From: Alphaproteobacteria bacterium
GTDB lineage: Bacteria; Pseudomonadota; Alphaproteobacteria; Rhizobiales; Rhizobiaceae
Reading direction: 5' to 3'
DNA: 64,000 nucleotides
Assembly: GCA_016861165.1 (NCBI GenBank)
Contig: BOKV01000008.1
Location: 62,001-126,000 of the forward strand
In this document: in pieces, positions 36,891-44,906 of the stretch
How positions within the stretch are numbered: position 1 is the stretch's first letter
How the letters are laid out: every line of letters begins with the position of its first letter
Position numbers and translations under genes: made by a program
The notes under the pieces: generated by a model
Database searches by the model: none
What the model was told of the DNA's origin: nothing
The model's input: only the letters and a program-made list of their open reading frames with translations

Positions 36891-37565
36891 ATGGGATTGA
36901 AAGCGCTGGCAAATGAAAGATTGTTCATTTTGGCGGCGATCCTGCTCGCCGTGGCGCTCGCCGGCGGGCTGTCGGCGGGGCCGGCCATGGCGCGGCAGCT
37001 GACCATCGTCGCGCTCGGCGACAGCCTCGTCGCCGGCTACGGGCTTGCCGATTCGCAGGCCTTCCCCGCCCGGCTGCAGCAGGCGTTGCGCGCCCGCGGC
37101 CATGACGTCACCGTCGTCAATGCCGGCGTCTCGGGCGATACCAGCGCCGGCGGGCTCGAACGCCTCGACTGGTCGGTGCCGGAGGGAGCCGACGCCGTCA
37201 TCGTCGAACTAGGCGCCAACGACGCGCTGCGCGGTCTGTCGCCGCAGGCGACGCGCCGCAACATCGCGGCGATCGTCGGGCGACTCAAGGCGCGCGGTAT
37301 CGCCGTCCTGCTCGCCGGCATGCTGGCGCCGCCCAACATGGGCGCCGACTATGCCGACGCCTTCAACGCCGTCTTCCCCGACATCGCGCGCGACCACGAT
37401 GTGCCGCTCTACCCGTTCTTTCTAGACGGCGTGGCGGCCAATGCCGAGCTCGTCCAGGCCGACGGCATGCACCCGACGGCGGCCGGCATCGACGAGATCG
37501 TCAGCCGCTTCCTGCCCAGCGCCGAGCGGCTCATCGCGCAACTGACGGCGCAACTGGACGATTGA
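36891..37565 (+). CDS. tesA: Arylesterase/lysophospholipase of the TesA (SGNH) type
   Basis: A 224-residue exported SGNH hydrolase. An N-terminal signal peptide ends near PAMA. Block [13 protein letters not shown], holds the catalytic serine; block [13 protein letters not shown], holds the oxyanion asparagine; block [10 protein letters not shown], holds the Asp and His. It would hydrolyse acyl or aryl esters, possibly thioesters, in the periplasm. It is divergent from ybbA-ybbP. Confidence 0.92.
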   Translation: MGLKALANERLFILAAILLAVALAGGLSAGPAMARQLTIVALGDSLVAGYGLADSQAFPARLQQALRARGHDVTVVNAGVSGDTSAGGLERLDWSVPEGADAVIVELGANDALRGLSPQATRRNIAAIVGRLKARGIAVLLAGMLAPPNMGADYADAFNAVFPDIARDHDVPLYPFFLDGVAANAELVQADGMHPTAAGIDEIVSRFLPSAERLIAQLTAQLDD

Positions 37566-37664
37566 ACCGAACGCGCGCCCGTGATTGTCCCCCGCGATTA
37601 TCCCTTGTCGGAGCGGCCGGCGCGTGATTCCCTGACCGACGGGAACTGATTCGAGGTGACCGCG

Positions 37665-38249
37665 ATGCCCAGACTGTTCACGGCCATCGAAATCCCCCCG
37701 GAAATCGCCCTGTCGCTCTCCATGCTGCGCGGCGGCCTGCCCGGCGGCCGCTGGATCGACCCGGAGAACTACCACATCACGCTGCGCTTCATCGGCGACA
37801 TCGACGGCCGCACCGCCGATGAGGTCGCAGGCGCGCTGGCGCGCATCGAGCGGCGCCCGCTGCGGCTGCGCCTGCGCGGCCTCGATGCCTTCGGCGGCAA
37901 CAAGCCGCACGCCATCTATGCCGGCGTCGAGCCGGATCCGGGCCTGAGCGAACTGCAGGCCGAGCAGGAGCGGCTGCTCCAGCGCATCGGCCTCAAGGCC
38001 GAGGGCCGCCGCTACGTCCCGCATGTGACGCTCGCCCGTCTGCGCAACGCGCGCCCGGCCGATATCGCCAGCTATCTGTCGCTGCGCGGCGATTTCACCA
38101 CCGAGCGGTTCGCGGTCGACCGATTCGTGCTGTTCTCCTCGCGCGCCTCGGTCGGTGGCGGCCCCTACATCGCCGAGGAGCATTTCCCGCTGCGCGCCGG
38201 CCGCGGCGCCGCCGGCCGGCATATCGGCGCGACCTCCGCCTTCTCGTGA
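37665..38249 (+). CDS. thpR: RNA 2',3'-cyclic phosphodiesterase (ThpR)
   Basis: A 194-residue 2H phosphoesterase. The two HxTx motifs are HITL at residues 37-40 and HVTL at 120-123, correctly spaced for the paired active site. It hydrolyses 2',3'-cyclic phosphate RNA ends and was formerly called 2'-5' RNA ligase. ATG 37665 follows GAGGTGA and is preferred over the GTG at 37656. It is followed by the ykvA-like gene on the same strand. Confidence 0.93.
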   Translation: MPRLFTAIEIPPEIALSLSMLRGGLPGGRWIDPENYHITLRFIGDIDGRTADEVAGALARIERRPLRLRLRGLDAFGGNKPHAIYAGVEPDPGLSELQAEQERLLQRIGLKAEGRRYVPHVTLARLRNARPADIASYLSLRGDFTTERFAVDRFVLFSSRASVGGGPYIAEEHFPLRAGRGAAGRHIGATSAFS

Positions 38250-38326
38250 CCGCCGCGCCGCCTTTGCCGCCGACCTCGCTTGCCAGGCGGCGGCAGCGAC
38301 CCCATCTTCCCTTGCGGGAGATGAAG

Positions 38327-38719
38327 ATGGACAAGGTACTGATCGGCGAAATCCTCGACCCCGAACCCGGCATCGAGCGCGCGCGCCGGCGCGAGCGCCG
38401 GGTACGTTCCGGCTTCTGGCGCACCGTGCGCCTGGCTGCCCGGCGCATTCCCTTCATGGAGGATGTGGTCGCCTCCTATTACTGCGCGCTCGATCCGCGC
38501 ACCCCGGCCCGCACCCGCGCGGTGCTCATCGGCGCGCTCGCCTATTTCGTGCTGCCGACCGATTTCGTGCCGGACTTCATCGCCGGCTTCGGCTTCACCG
38601 ACGACATCGCCGTGCTGACCGCCGCGCTCGCTGCCGTTCGTGGCGCGCTCAACGACGCCCACTATTCGGCGGCGCGGCGCGCCCTTGCCGATCCGGACGC
38701 CCAGAACGACGAGCATTGA
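38327..38719 (+). CDS. YkvA-family (DUF1232) protein
   Basis: A 130-residue protein with the DUF1232 core ALDPRTPARTRAVLIGALAY then FVLPTDFVPDFIAGFGFTDD near residues 60-95. The function is unknown; the core contains two membrane-associated helices. I chose ATG 38327 (MDKVLIGE) because GGGAG lies 6 nt upstream. Earlier in-frame GTG and ATG candidates exist. It is followed after 20 bp by the TrmH-family gene. Confidence 0.82.
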   Translation: MDKVLIGEILDPEPGIERARRRERRVRSGFWRTVRLAARRIPFMEDVVASYYCALDPRTPARTRAVLIGALAYFVLPTDFVPDFIAGFGFTDDIAVLTAALAAVRGALNDAHYSAARRALADPDAQNDEH

Positions 38720-38739
38720 GCAGTGGCGGGCGCTCTTCC

Positions 38740-39345
38740 ATGCCCCGCAGCGACGATTACGGAACGCTGCGCATGACCGCCGGCCAGCGCGGCTATTTCG
38801 GCATCGGCATCGAGGGCGCCTCCAAGCCGATGAATTTCGGCAATCTGGCCCGGTCGGCGCACGGCTTCGGCGCGAGCTTCGTCTTCACCGTGGCGCCGGC
38901 CCGCGTCATCGGCACGCCGGCCTCCGACACCAACCGCTCCTGGCACCACGTGCCCTGGTACAGTTACGCCACCGTGGAGGAGATGCGGCTGCCGGACGAT
39001 TGCCGCCTGGTCGGCGTCGAGTTGACCGAGGACGCCGTCGACCTGCCGTCGTTCCGCCACCCGTCGCGGGCGGCCTATGTGCTCGGGCCCGAGGGCGGCT
39101 CGCTGTCGGCGGCGATGATCGGGCGCTGCGAATTCCTCGTGCGCATCCCGCTGGCCTTCTGCATCAATCTCGCCATGGCCGGCGCCATCGTCATGTATGA
39201 CCGAATGATCAGCCTCGGCCGCTTCGCCGAGCGGCCGGTGCGGGCCGGCGGGCCGGTCGCAGCGCCCCGGCCGCACGTCCACGGCAAGCCGCTCTATGCG
39301 GGCGGTACTCGGCTCGGTCCGGCGGCGCGGCGCCGGGGCGGCTGA
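38740..39345 (+). CDS. TrmH-family (SPOUT) RNA methyltransferase
   Basis: A 201-residue SPOUT-fold methylase. N-terminal MNFGNLARSAHGFGASFVF resembles motif 1, and the trefoil-knot SAM site is YVLGPEGGSLSA then IPLAFCINLAMAGAIVMYD. It would 2'-O-methylate an unidentified tRNA or rRNA position. An alternative ATG at 38773 would shorten it by 11 residues. The last ~35 residues are a basic tail. Confidence 0.87.
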   Translation: MPRSDDYGTLRMTAGQRGYFGIGIEGASKPMNFGNLARSAHGFGASFVFTVAPARVIGTPASDTNRSWHHVPWYSYATVEEMRLPDDCRLVGVELTEDAVDLPSFRHPSRAAYVLGPEGGSLSAAMIGRCEFLVRIPLAFCINLAMAGAIVMYDRMISLGRFAERPVRAGGPVAAPRPHVHGKPLYAGGTRLGPAARRRGG

Positions 39346-39607
39346 CCGGCGCGGCTGATCTGCGCGGCCCCTCGCGCTGGCGGTCGAGGTCAAACTGTTG
39401 CCCATTTTCTGGCACAGGCAGTCTGCGGGCGACGGCCCCGCGGCCCGCCTCGCCCGGGGGTTTCCCGCGCTTTCTTTCGGAATGTTCACGCTTTGGTAAC
39501 GGGGCATAAAGCATTTTCGGAGAGCAACGACCGGTGACCTCACGGATGTCTGCGCCGCGGGGACGCCATATCGCCGGAATTACGCACTCCCGGTTGATCA
39601 CGGCAAT
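39346..39607. other. Intergenic region before the IalB-family gene
   Basis: 262 bp without a credible gene. It is less GC-rich than its surroundings in the second half, as expected for a promoter region, but I see no convincing -35/-10 pair, CtrA site or repeat copy. Confidence 0.5.
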
Positions 39608-40141
39608 ATGGGAATGGCAGGAATGATGAAGCAGAAAACACTGGCGATGGTAGTCGCGCTTTCGGCCTCGGTCAGCGTCGCGCTGGCCGGAATGGCGTAT
39701 GCGCAGGCGGCCACCCGCATCAAGCAGAACAACGCCTGGGGCTCCTATTCCCACGACGGCGAGCAGGGCAAGATCTGCTACATACTGTCGATGCCGACCG
39801 AGAAGCAGCCGCCCGACCGCGACCATGGCGACGTGTTCTTCATGCTCGCCCAGCATCCGGGCCAGAACGTGTCGCTCGAGCCGCAGTTCAAGGTCGGCTA
39901 TTCGTTCAAGGACAATTCCAAGGTCACGCTCGACATCGACGGCAGGAAGTTCTCGATGTTCACCCGCGGCGACAACGCCTGGATGGAGAACCCGGCCGAG
40001 GACACGCTCGTCGTCGAGGCGATGAAGGCCGGTCGCGAAATGTCGCTGTCGGCCGAGTCGCAGCGCGGCACCAAGACGCGCTACGTCTATTCGCTGTCCG
40101 GCGTCACCGCCTCGCTCGCCGACATCCAGAACTGCCGGTAG
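39608..40141 (+). CDS. Invasion-associated locus B (IalB) family protein
   Basis: A 177-residue exported protein. The signal peptide ends near AYAQA. The mature part has the IalB-like pattern: WGSYSHDGEQGKICYILSM, FFMLAQHPG, then GYSFKDNSKVTLDIDG, and a final cysteine (IQNCR) that may form a disulfide with the cysteine of KICY. The family is widespread in Rhizobiales; the name comes from Bartonella and does not imply virulence here. The start could be any of four in-frame ATGs within 18 nt. Confidence 0.83.
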   Translation: MGMAGMMKQKTLAMVVALSASVSVALAGMAYAQAATRIKQNNAWGSYSHDGEQGKICYILSMPTEKQPPDRDHGDVFFMLAQHPGQNVSLEPQFKVGYSFKDNSKVTLDIDGRKFSMFTRGDNAWMENPAEDTLVVEAMKAGREMSLSAESQRGTKTRYVYSLSGVTASLADIQNCR

Positions 40142-40440
40142 CTGGCGCCAGCCCGTCCGCTGCGGGGGAGTCGCGTTCGAGGCAAAGTCCCGGCGCTTGA
40201 GGTGGTTTCCGTGAGGTGCCCGCAAGGACACCCTGACGAATCGCATTGGTCACCATCCTTGCGTGGCGCGTGCTCCGCCGTCACTTGCCGCTCACGTCCG
40301 GTTGACGCAGGGTGACGCTTTGTTGATTTCCAATTGAAGGGCGATTTGCCGAACTTGGCCCTCGCCAACCGCCACCGGCGGGGCGACCGACCGGCCTTGG
40401 GGCCGGTGGAAGATGAACTGTCCAGGAGAGGATTTTCACA
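40142..40440. other. Intergenic region before the bufferin operon
   Basis: 299 bp with no gene. It must hold the promoter of bufA1. TTGACG followed 17 bp later by GATTTC is a weak sigma-70 candidate near 40300. I saw no clear ECF (SigF-like), CsoR or CueR site. AGGAGAGG lies 7 nt before the bufA1 start codon. Confidence 0.4.
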
Positions 40441-40749
40441 ATGAGCAAGAAGACCGCTGCCACCGCGGCAATCCTTGCCGGCGCGATGACCGCGGCCATT
40501 TCGATGGCCGCGTCGACGGCTCCGGCCAATGCCGCCAAGCTGAAGTGCTATGGCGTGGCGCTCGCCGGCCAGAACGACTGCGCCGCCGGGCCCGGCACGA
40601 CCTGCGCCGGTACCTCCAAGGTCGACTACCAGGGCAACTCGTGGAAATATGTCGAGGCCAACAGCTGCGATGAAGTCGTCATCAAGGTCGACGGCCAGCC
40701 CGACCGCATGGGCTCGCCCGAGCCGATCGAGCGCGACCTGCCGTCCTGA
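40441..40749 (+). CDS. bufA1: Bufferin-type RiPP precursor (DUF2282, BufA1)
   Basis: A 102-residue precursor of a periplasmic metal-binding RiPP. A signal peptide (residues 1 to about 31, ending PANAA) precedes a mature region with exactly four cysteines, Cys36, Cys47, Cys55 and Cys76. The spacing around [12 protein letters not shown] and TTCAG matches DUF2282 precursors. In characterised bufferins the central cysteines become thiooxazoles and the product sequesters copper in the periplasm. It is first in the bufA1BCD operon, 32 bp before bufB. Confidence 0.9.
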   Translation: MSKKTAATAAILAGAMTAAISMAASTAPANAAKLKCYGVALAGQNDCAAGPGTTCAGTSKVDYQGNSWKYVEANSCDEVVIKVDGQPDRMGSPEPIERDLPS

Positions 40750-40781
40750 TCGGCGGCTCCGTCCCTGCGGGAACGAAGCTC

Positions 40782-41705
40782 ATGCAGACCATCCTTTCGG
40801 CCAATCTGCCACCCTCGCGCTTCGTTCCGCGGCCAATCCCGGCTCGTTCCGGGGTTGGCCTCAAGGCCCAGCATGTCGGCGACATCCTGGAGACGGCCGC
40901 CGATATCGGCTTCTTCGAGGTGCATGCCGAGAACTATATGGGCGCCGGCGGCCTGCCGCATGCCCAGTTGCGGGCGATCCGCGAGCGCTATCCGTTGAGC
41001 GTGCACGGCGTCGGCATGTCGATCGGCGGCGAGGGGCGCATCGATCCGCAACATCTGGCGCGGTTCAAGGCGGTCGTCGACCACTACCAGCCCGGCCTGG
41101 TCTCCGAGCACCTGGCCTGGTCGACCCATGACGACGTGTTCTACAACGACCTGCTGCCGCTGCCCTACACCGGCGCGACGCTGGCGCGCATCGTTGACCA
41201 TGTCGGCCAGGTGCAGGAGGCGATCGGCCGGCAGATCCTGATCGAGAACCCTTCGACCTATGTGACCTTCGCCGAATCGACGTGGAGCGAGGTCGACTTC
41301 ATGACCGAGATTGCCAGGCGGTCGGGTTGCGGGCTGCTGCTCGATGTCAACAACGTGTTCGTGTCGGCGGCCAATCACGGCTATGGCGCGCGCGACTACG
41401 TGGCGGCCTACCCGCTCGACCGCGTCCAGGAGATCCATCTCGGCGGCCACGCCAAGGACGCCGACGACGCCGGGCGGCCGCTGCTGATCGATGCCCATGA
41501 CCGCGAGGTCGCCGACGATGTGTGGGCGCTCTACCGCCTGGTGCTGGCGCGCACCGGACCGCTGCCGACCCTGATCGAGTGGGACAACGACGTTCCGGCC
41601 TGGCCGATGCTGGCGGCCGAGGCCGAGCGGGCCGACCGGCTGATCGGCCGCAACCGCCCGCCGGTCCATGTCGGTTTGGCCGGCGTGGCGCTGGTGGCGC
41701 AATGA
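40782..41705 (+). CDS. bufB: MNIO-family (DUF692) peptide-modifying oxidase BufB
   Basis: A 307-residue TIM-barrel multinuclear non-haem iron enzyme expected to oxidise cysteines in BufA1. The metal-ligand series is visible in order: EVHAENYMG, SVHGVGMSIGG, SEHLAWS, LIENPSTYV, LLLDVNNVFVSAANHG, EIHLGGHA and IEWDNDVPAW. It acts in the cytoplasm together with BufC. The stop overlaps the bufC start (ATGA), indicating translational coupling. Confidence 0.92.
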   Translation: MQTILSANLPPSRFVPRPIPARSGVGLKAQHVGDILETAADIGFFEVHAENYMGAGGLPHAQLRAIRERYPLSVHGVGMSIGGEGRIDPQHLARFKAVVDHYQPGLVSEHLAWSTHDDVFYNDLLPLPYTGATLARIVDHVGQVQEAIGRQILIENPSTYVTFAESTWSEVDFMTEIARRSGCGLLLDVNNVFVSAANHGYGARDYVAAYPLDRVQEIHLGGHAKDADDAGRPLLIDAHDREVADDVWALYRLVLARTGPLPTLIEWDNDVPAWPMLAAEAERADRLIGRNRPPVHVGLAGVALVAQ

Positions 41706-42484
41706 CCGGCGTGGCATCCGGCACCGAATCGGGTACTGCGGGCGCCGGCAATGGCGGCTTTGCCGCCGGCCTGCTCGACCCGGATGTCGAGGTGCCGGCC
41801 GAAATCAGCGGCCGCCGGGCGGCCACGCGGCGCTACGGCGTCTATCGCAACAACGTCGTCGTCGGCCTGATCGATGCGCTGAAGGCGGCCTATCCGTCGC
41901 TGCTCGTCATCATGGGCGAGATGAATTTCGCCCGCGTCGGCCGCCATTTTATTGCCGCCCATCCGCCGCGTTCGCCGATGATGCAGGACTTCGGCGCCGG
42001 CTTCGCCGAATTCCTGGCCGGCTTTGCGCCGCTGCGCGGTTCGCCGTTCCTGGCCGATGTCGCCAGGCTGGAGCGGGCCTGGCTCGAAGCCTATCACGCC
42101 GCCGACGCCGCGCCCCTGACCGGCGCCGATCTCGCGGGGCTGGCGCCGGAAGCGATGGCCGGGCTGGTGTTGCCGGCGCATCCGGCACTGGCCGTCATCT
42201 GCTCGGACCACCCGATCGGCGACCTGTTCGCCTATCGTTTCGGCCGGCCGGAGCGGGGGCCTGACCTCGCCGCCAGCCAATCGGCATTGGTGACGCGGCC
42301 CGAGCTGGAGGTGCGCGTGACGATGGTCACGCGGCCGCAGGCCCGCTTCCTCGGCTCGCTGGCGGCCGGGCAGCCGCTCGGCGAGGCAACCGAAGCGACG
42401 CTGGCGGCCGAACCCGAATTCGATCTGGCGACCGCGCTGGCGCTGGCGCTGCAAAGCGGCGCGTTTGTCCGGCCGCTTGCCTGA
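41702..42484 (+). CDS. bufC: BufC partner protein (DUF2063)
   Basis: A 260-residue protein whose N-terminal half is the DUF2063 helical domain (RRAATRRYGVYRNNVVVGLIDALKAAYP). The family was once labelled putative DNA-binding, but in MNIO operons it is the recognition partner that presents the precursor to the enzyme. The first ~20 residues are Gly/Ala/Ser-rich. It overlaps bufB by 4 bp and is 32 bp before bufD. Confidence 0.88.
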   Translation: MTGVASGTESGTAGAGNGGFAAGLLDPDVEVPAEISGRRAATRRYGVYRNNVVVGLIDALKAAYPSLLVIMGEMNFARVGRHFIAAHPPRSPMMQDFGAGFAEFLAGFAPLRGSPFLADVARLERAWLEAYHAADAAPLTGADLAGLAPEAMAGLVLPAHPALAVICSDHPIGDLFAYRFGRPERGPDLAASQSALVTRPELEVRVTMVTRPQARFLGSLAAGQPLGEATEATLAAEPEFDLATALALALQSGAFVRPLA

Positions 42485-42516
42485 GCGGTCCGCGCGGACA
42501 GGAGAGGAACGCACAA

Positions 42517-43119
42517 ATGGTGCTGGTGGGCTGGGCGCGCGATCTCTATGTCGGCTTGTTCGCGTGGCTGGAGAGGCTGGCGGCCGACTGGCTGCTCGGC
42601 CTGGCGGCGCGGTTCGCCTTCCTGGCGGTGCTCTATTTCTATTTCCTCGCCTCGTGGAAGACCAAGACCGGCCCCGGCCTGCTCGGCGCCTTCCGCATTG
42701 AGGACAATGCCTATTACCAGATCGTGCCGTGGGCGGTGGAGGCGGCCGGCGGCGACATCGCTGAGCTGGGGCTGGCGAGCCATCTGATCGTCTTCGCCGG
42801 GACGATGGCCGAACTGATCCTTCCGGCGCTGATCGTCGCCGGGCTGTTCACCCGCGCCGCCGCGCTCGGCATGATCGTCTTCGTGATCGTGCAGTCATGG
42901 GTCGACATCCGCTTCCATGGAGTTGACGCCCAGACCGCCGGCGCATGGTTCGACCGGTTCTCCGATTCGCTGATCGCCGACCAGCGCCTGCTGTGGGGCT
43001 TTCTGCTGCTGTTCCTGGCGGTCAAGGGCGCCGGCGCCGTGTCGCTCGACCATCTGCTGAAGCTTAATCCCGCCGAGCGGCATGGCGAGGCGGACAAGAT
43101 GACGCGACACAACAAATAG
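42517..43119 (+). CDS. bufD: DoxX-family membrane protein BufD
   Basis: A 200-residue protein with four membrane helices of the DoxX fold (FLAVLYFYFLASWKTKTG, then AELILPALIVAGLFTRAAALG). DoxX proteins are the usual last member of bufferin operons; their role, perhaps redox or quinone-linked, is unsettled. The final 19 residues (from KLNPAERHG) and the TAG stop are encoded by repeat copy 6, so the native C-terminus has been replaced. Confidence 0.87.
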   Translation: MVLVGWARDLYVGLFAWLERLAADWLLGLAARFAFLAVLYFYFLASWKTKTGPGLLGAFRIEDNAYYQIVPWAVEAAGGDIAELGLASHLIVFAGTMAELILPALIVAGLFTRAAALGMIVFVIVQSWVDIRFHGVDAQTAGAWFDRFSDSLIADQRLLWGFLLLFLAVKGAGAVSLDHLLKLNPAERHGEADKMTRHNK

Positions 43120-43137
43120 ATAGAGCAAAATCCGATT
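43061..43137 (+). repeat. Dispersed intergenic repeat, copy 6 (3'-truncated)
   Basis: The left half is complete (AGCTTAATCCCGCCGAGCGG through GACAAGATGACGCGACA), then AACAAATAGATAGAGCAAAA. The element breaks off after the first hairpin arm (TCCGATTGATGG), so the second arm is missing. It overlaps the last 59 bp of bufD. Confidence 0.92.
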
Positions 43138-43164
43138 GATGGTGGCGCGGCGGCGAGCCCGCGT

Positions 43165-43193
43165 GAAAAAGGGCGCCGGCCTCGGCGCCCTTT
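43165..43193 (-). terminator. Rho-independent terminator of hsp20
   Basis: An 11-bp perfect stem, AAAGGGCGCCG with CGGCGCCCTTT, and a 4-nt loop end on the minus strand in a run of five T. It lies 22 bp after the hsp20 stop codon. Confidence 0.9.
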
Positions 43194-43214
43194 CGGTTGA
43201 GGCTGGCGACCGGC

Positions 43215-43682
43215 TCAGGCGGCCGCCTTGCCCTCGATCTGCCTGGTCTTGCCGTTGGCCTTGCCGATCTCGATCTTGCGCGGCTTCATCGCCTCGGGAA
43301 TCTCGCGCACGAGATCGATGTGGAGCAGGCCGTTCTCGAGGCTGGCCGAGCGGACCTCGACATGGTCGGCGAGCTGGAAGCGGCGCTCGAAGCTGCGCGC
43401 GGCGATGCCGCGGAACAGCACCTCCTTGCCTTCCTCATCCTGGGACTCGGTCTTCTCGCCGCGCACGACCAGCGAGTTCTCGCGCGATTCGATGTTGAGC
43501 TCAGCCTCGCTGAAACCCGCCACCGCCATGGAGATGCGGTAGGCGTTGTCGCCGGTGCGCTCGATGTTGTAGGGCGGATAGGTCGGCGCCGCATCGGGCT
43601 GGGTCAGGCTGTCCAGCATCGAGAACAGGCGGTCGAAGCCGACGGTCGAACGATAGAGGGGGGCGAAATCGATGGCACGCAT
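43215..43682 (-). CDS. Small heat-shock protein of the Hsp20 (IbpA) family
   Basis: A 155-residue alpha-crystallin chaperone that holds unfolding proteins. N-terminal RSTVGFDRLFSMLDSL is the class A rhizobial signature; the alpha-crystallin domain runs from about YNIERTGDNAY to ENGLLHIDLV; the IxI-like motif is RKIEIG. The start ATG 43682 has a perfect AGGAGG. That ribosome site is buried in a hairpin (ROSE-like thermometer), and an RpoH-like promoter lies upstream, so heat induction is expected at two levels. Confidence 0.94.
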   Translation of the reverse strand: MRAIDFAPLYRSTVGFDRLFSMLDSLTQPDAAPTYPPYNIERTGDNAYRISMAVAGFSEAELNIESRENSLVVRGEKTESQDEEGKEVLFRGIAARSFERRFQLADHVEVRSASLENGLLHIDLVREIPEAMKPRKIEIGKANGKTRQIEGKAAA

Positions 43683-43683
43683 G

Positions 43684-43709
43684 TCAAGTCCTCCTTTGAA
43701 GCGACTCAA
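43684..43709 (-). promoter_or_regulatory. ROSE-like RNA thermometer on hsp20
   Basis: On the minus strand the leader UUGAGUC-G-CUUC folds onto GGAG-GACUUGA around a 3-nt AAA loop. Eleven pairs sequester the AGGAGG ribosome site. The UCGCU element with a bulged G opposite the SD fits the ROSE consensus UYGCU. The hairpin ends 1 nt before the AUG. Confidence 0.8.
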
Positions 43710-43799
43710 GCGTCGAGTTTGCGGTCTTCGCCGGGTATCCGCCCGCGTCGGGGCCGGACACCCATGGTTGCGGACCCGCGATGGCGTCCGCGGCAATCG

Positions 43800-43828
43800 A
43801 TTTGGGATCGCGGGCGGTTAATTTCAAG
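43800..43828 (-). promoter_or_regulatory. RpoH-like heat-shock promoter for hsp20
   Basis: On the minus strand CTTGAA, a 16-bp spacer, and CCCAAAT resemble the sigma-32 consensus CTTGAA / CCCCAT-T. It would give a leader of roughly 110 nt that includes the thermometer. Confidence 0.6.
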
Positions 43829-43955
43829 GCCGGACACGGCCGCGATTGCGAGCGCCGCGCTGCTCGAACACTGCTTCAAGCCGGCGCTTGTCGGCGTACC
43901 GTCCTGCCTGTAGGAGAGTGCCGGTCATTGAGCAACGGGCGGCGGCGCCGAAACA

Positions 43956-44906
43956 ATGCAACTCTTCGAAAGTCCCGACAATCCGATGCCGCCCGATCCA
44001 CTGAGCGGCGCGGTGCGGACCCCTGACGGGATCAACCTGCGCTACGCGCGCTGGCGCACGCTGCGCCCGCCGGCCAAGGGAACGATCGTGCTGCTGCACG
44101 GGCGCACCGAATACATCGAGAAGATGTATGAGACGGTCAGCGATCTGCGCGGCATGGGTTTCGAGGTGCTCACCTTCGACTGGCGCGGCCAGGGCGGCTC
44201 CGACCGCCTGCTCGGCGACCGGCGCCGCGGCCATGTCGACAGCTTCCGCCAGTATGTCACCGACCTCGACACGGTCATGAACGAGGTGGTGCTGCCCGAC
44301 TGCCGGGCCCCGTTCTTCATCCTCGCCCATTCGACCGGCGGGCTGGTGGCGCTGCTCGCCGCGCCGGGCCTCGGCAACCGGATCGAGCGCATGGTGCTGA
44401 CATCCCCGCTCATCCGTTTCGGCGAAACCGCGCTGCCGCAGCCGGCGCTGAAAGTGCTGGCCGGCCTCATGTGCACCTTCGGGCTCGGCACGCTGCCGCT
44501 GTCGCGCCGGGCCAATCCCCATGCGGAGCAGCGCTTCGCCAACAATCGGCTGACCTCCGACACGCGCCGCTTCACGCGCAATGTCGACTTCGCCGCCGGC
44601 CATCCGGAGCTCGGCATCGCCGGTCCGACGGCGGCATGGATATTCGCCGCCTGCCAGGCGATGGACATCGTCGACGATCCCGACTTCATCGCGTCGATCG
44701 CGGTGCCGACGCTGCTGGTCGCCGCCGGCAACGACAAGGTCGTCTCCACCCGCGCCATCGAGGAACTCGGCCTGCGCATGCGGTCGGGGCGGACGGTGAC
44801 GGTTGCCGGCGCGCGCCACGAGCTCCTGCAGGAGCGCGATGTCTATCGCCAGCAGCTGCTGGCGGCGGTCGCCGCCTTCATACCCGGCACCAGCCCGGTC
44901 GCCTGA
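43956..44906 (+). CDS. Alpha/beta hydrolase, lysophospholipase-like (PldB type)
   Basis: A 316-residue serine hydrolase. The oxyanion region is VLLHGRTEYIEK near residue 46, the nucleophile elbow is AHSTGG near residue 124, and the acid and base are in AAGNDKVV and ARHELLQE near the C-terminus. The LTFDWRGQGGSDR strand is typical of monoacylglycerol lipase/PldB-type esterases. The natural ester is unknown. Its stop codon is immediately adjacent to that of the convergent IMPase gene. Confidence 0.9.
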   Translation: MQLFESPDNPMPPDPLSGAVRTPDGINLRYARWRTLRPPAKGTIVLLHGRTEYIEKMYETVSDLRGMGFEVLTFDWRGQGGSDRLLGDRRRGHVDSFRQYVTDLDTVMNEVVLPDCRAPFFILAHSTGGLVALLAAPGLGNRIERMVLTSPLIRFGETALPQPALKVLAGLMCTFGLGTLPLSRRANPHAEQRFANNRLTSDTRRFTRNVDFAAGHPELGIAGPTAAWIFAACQAMDIVDDPDFIASIAVPTLLVAAGNDKVVSTRAIEELGLRMRSGRTVTVAGARHELLQERDVYRQQLLAAVAAFIPGTSPVA

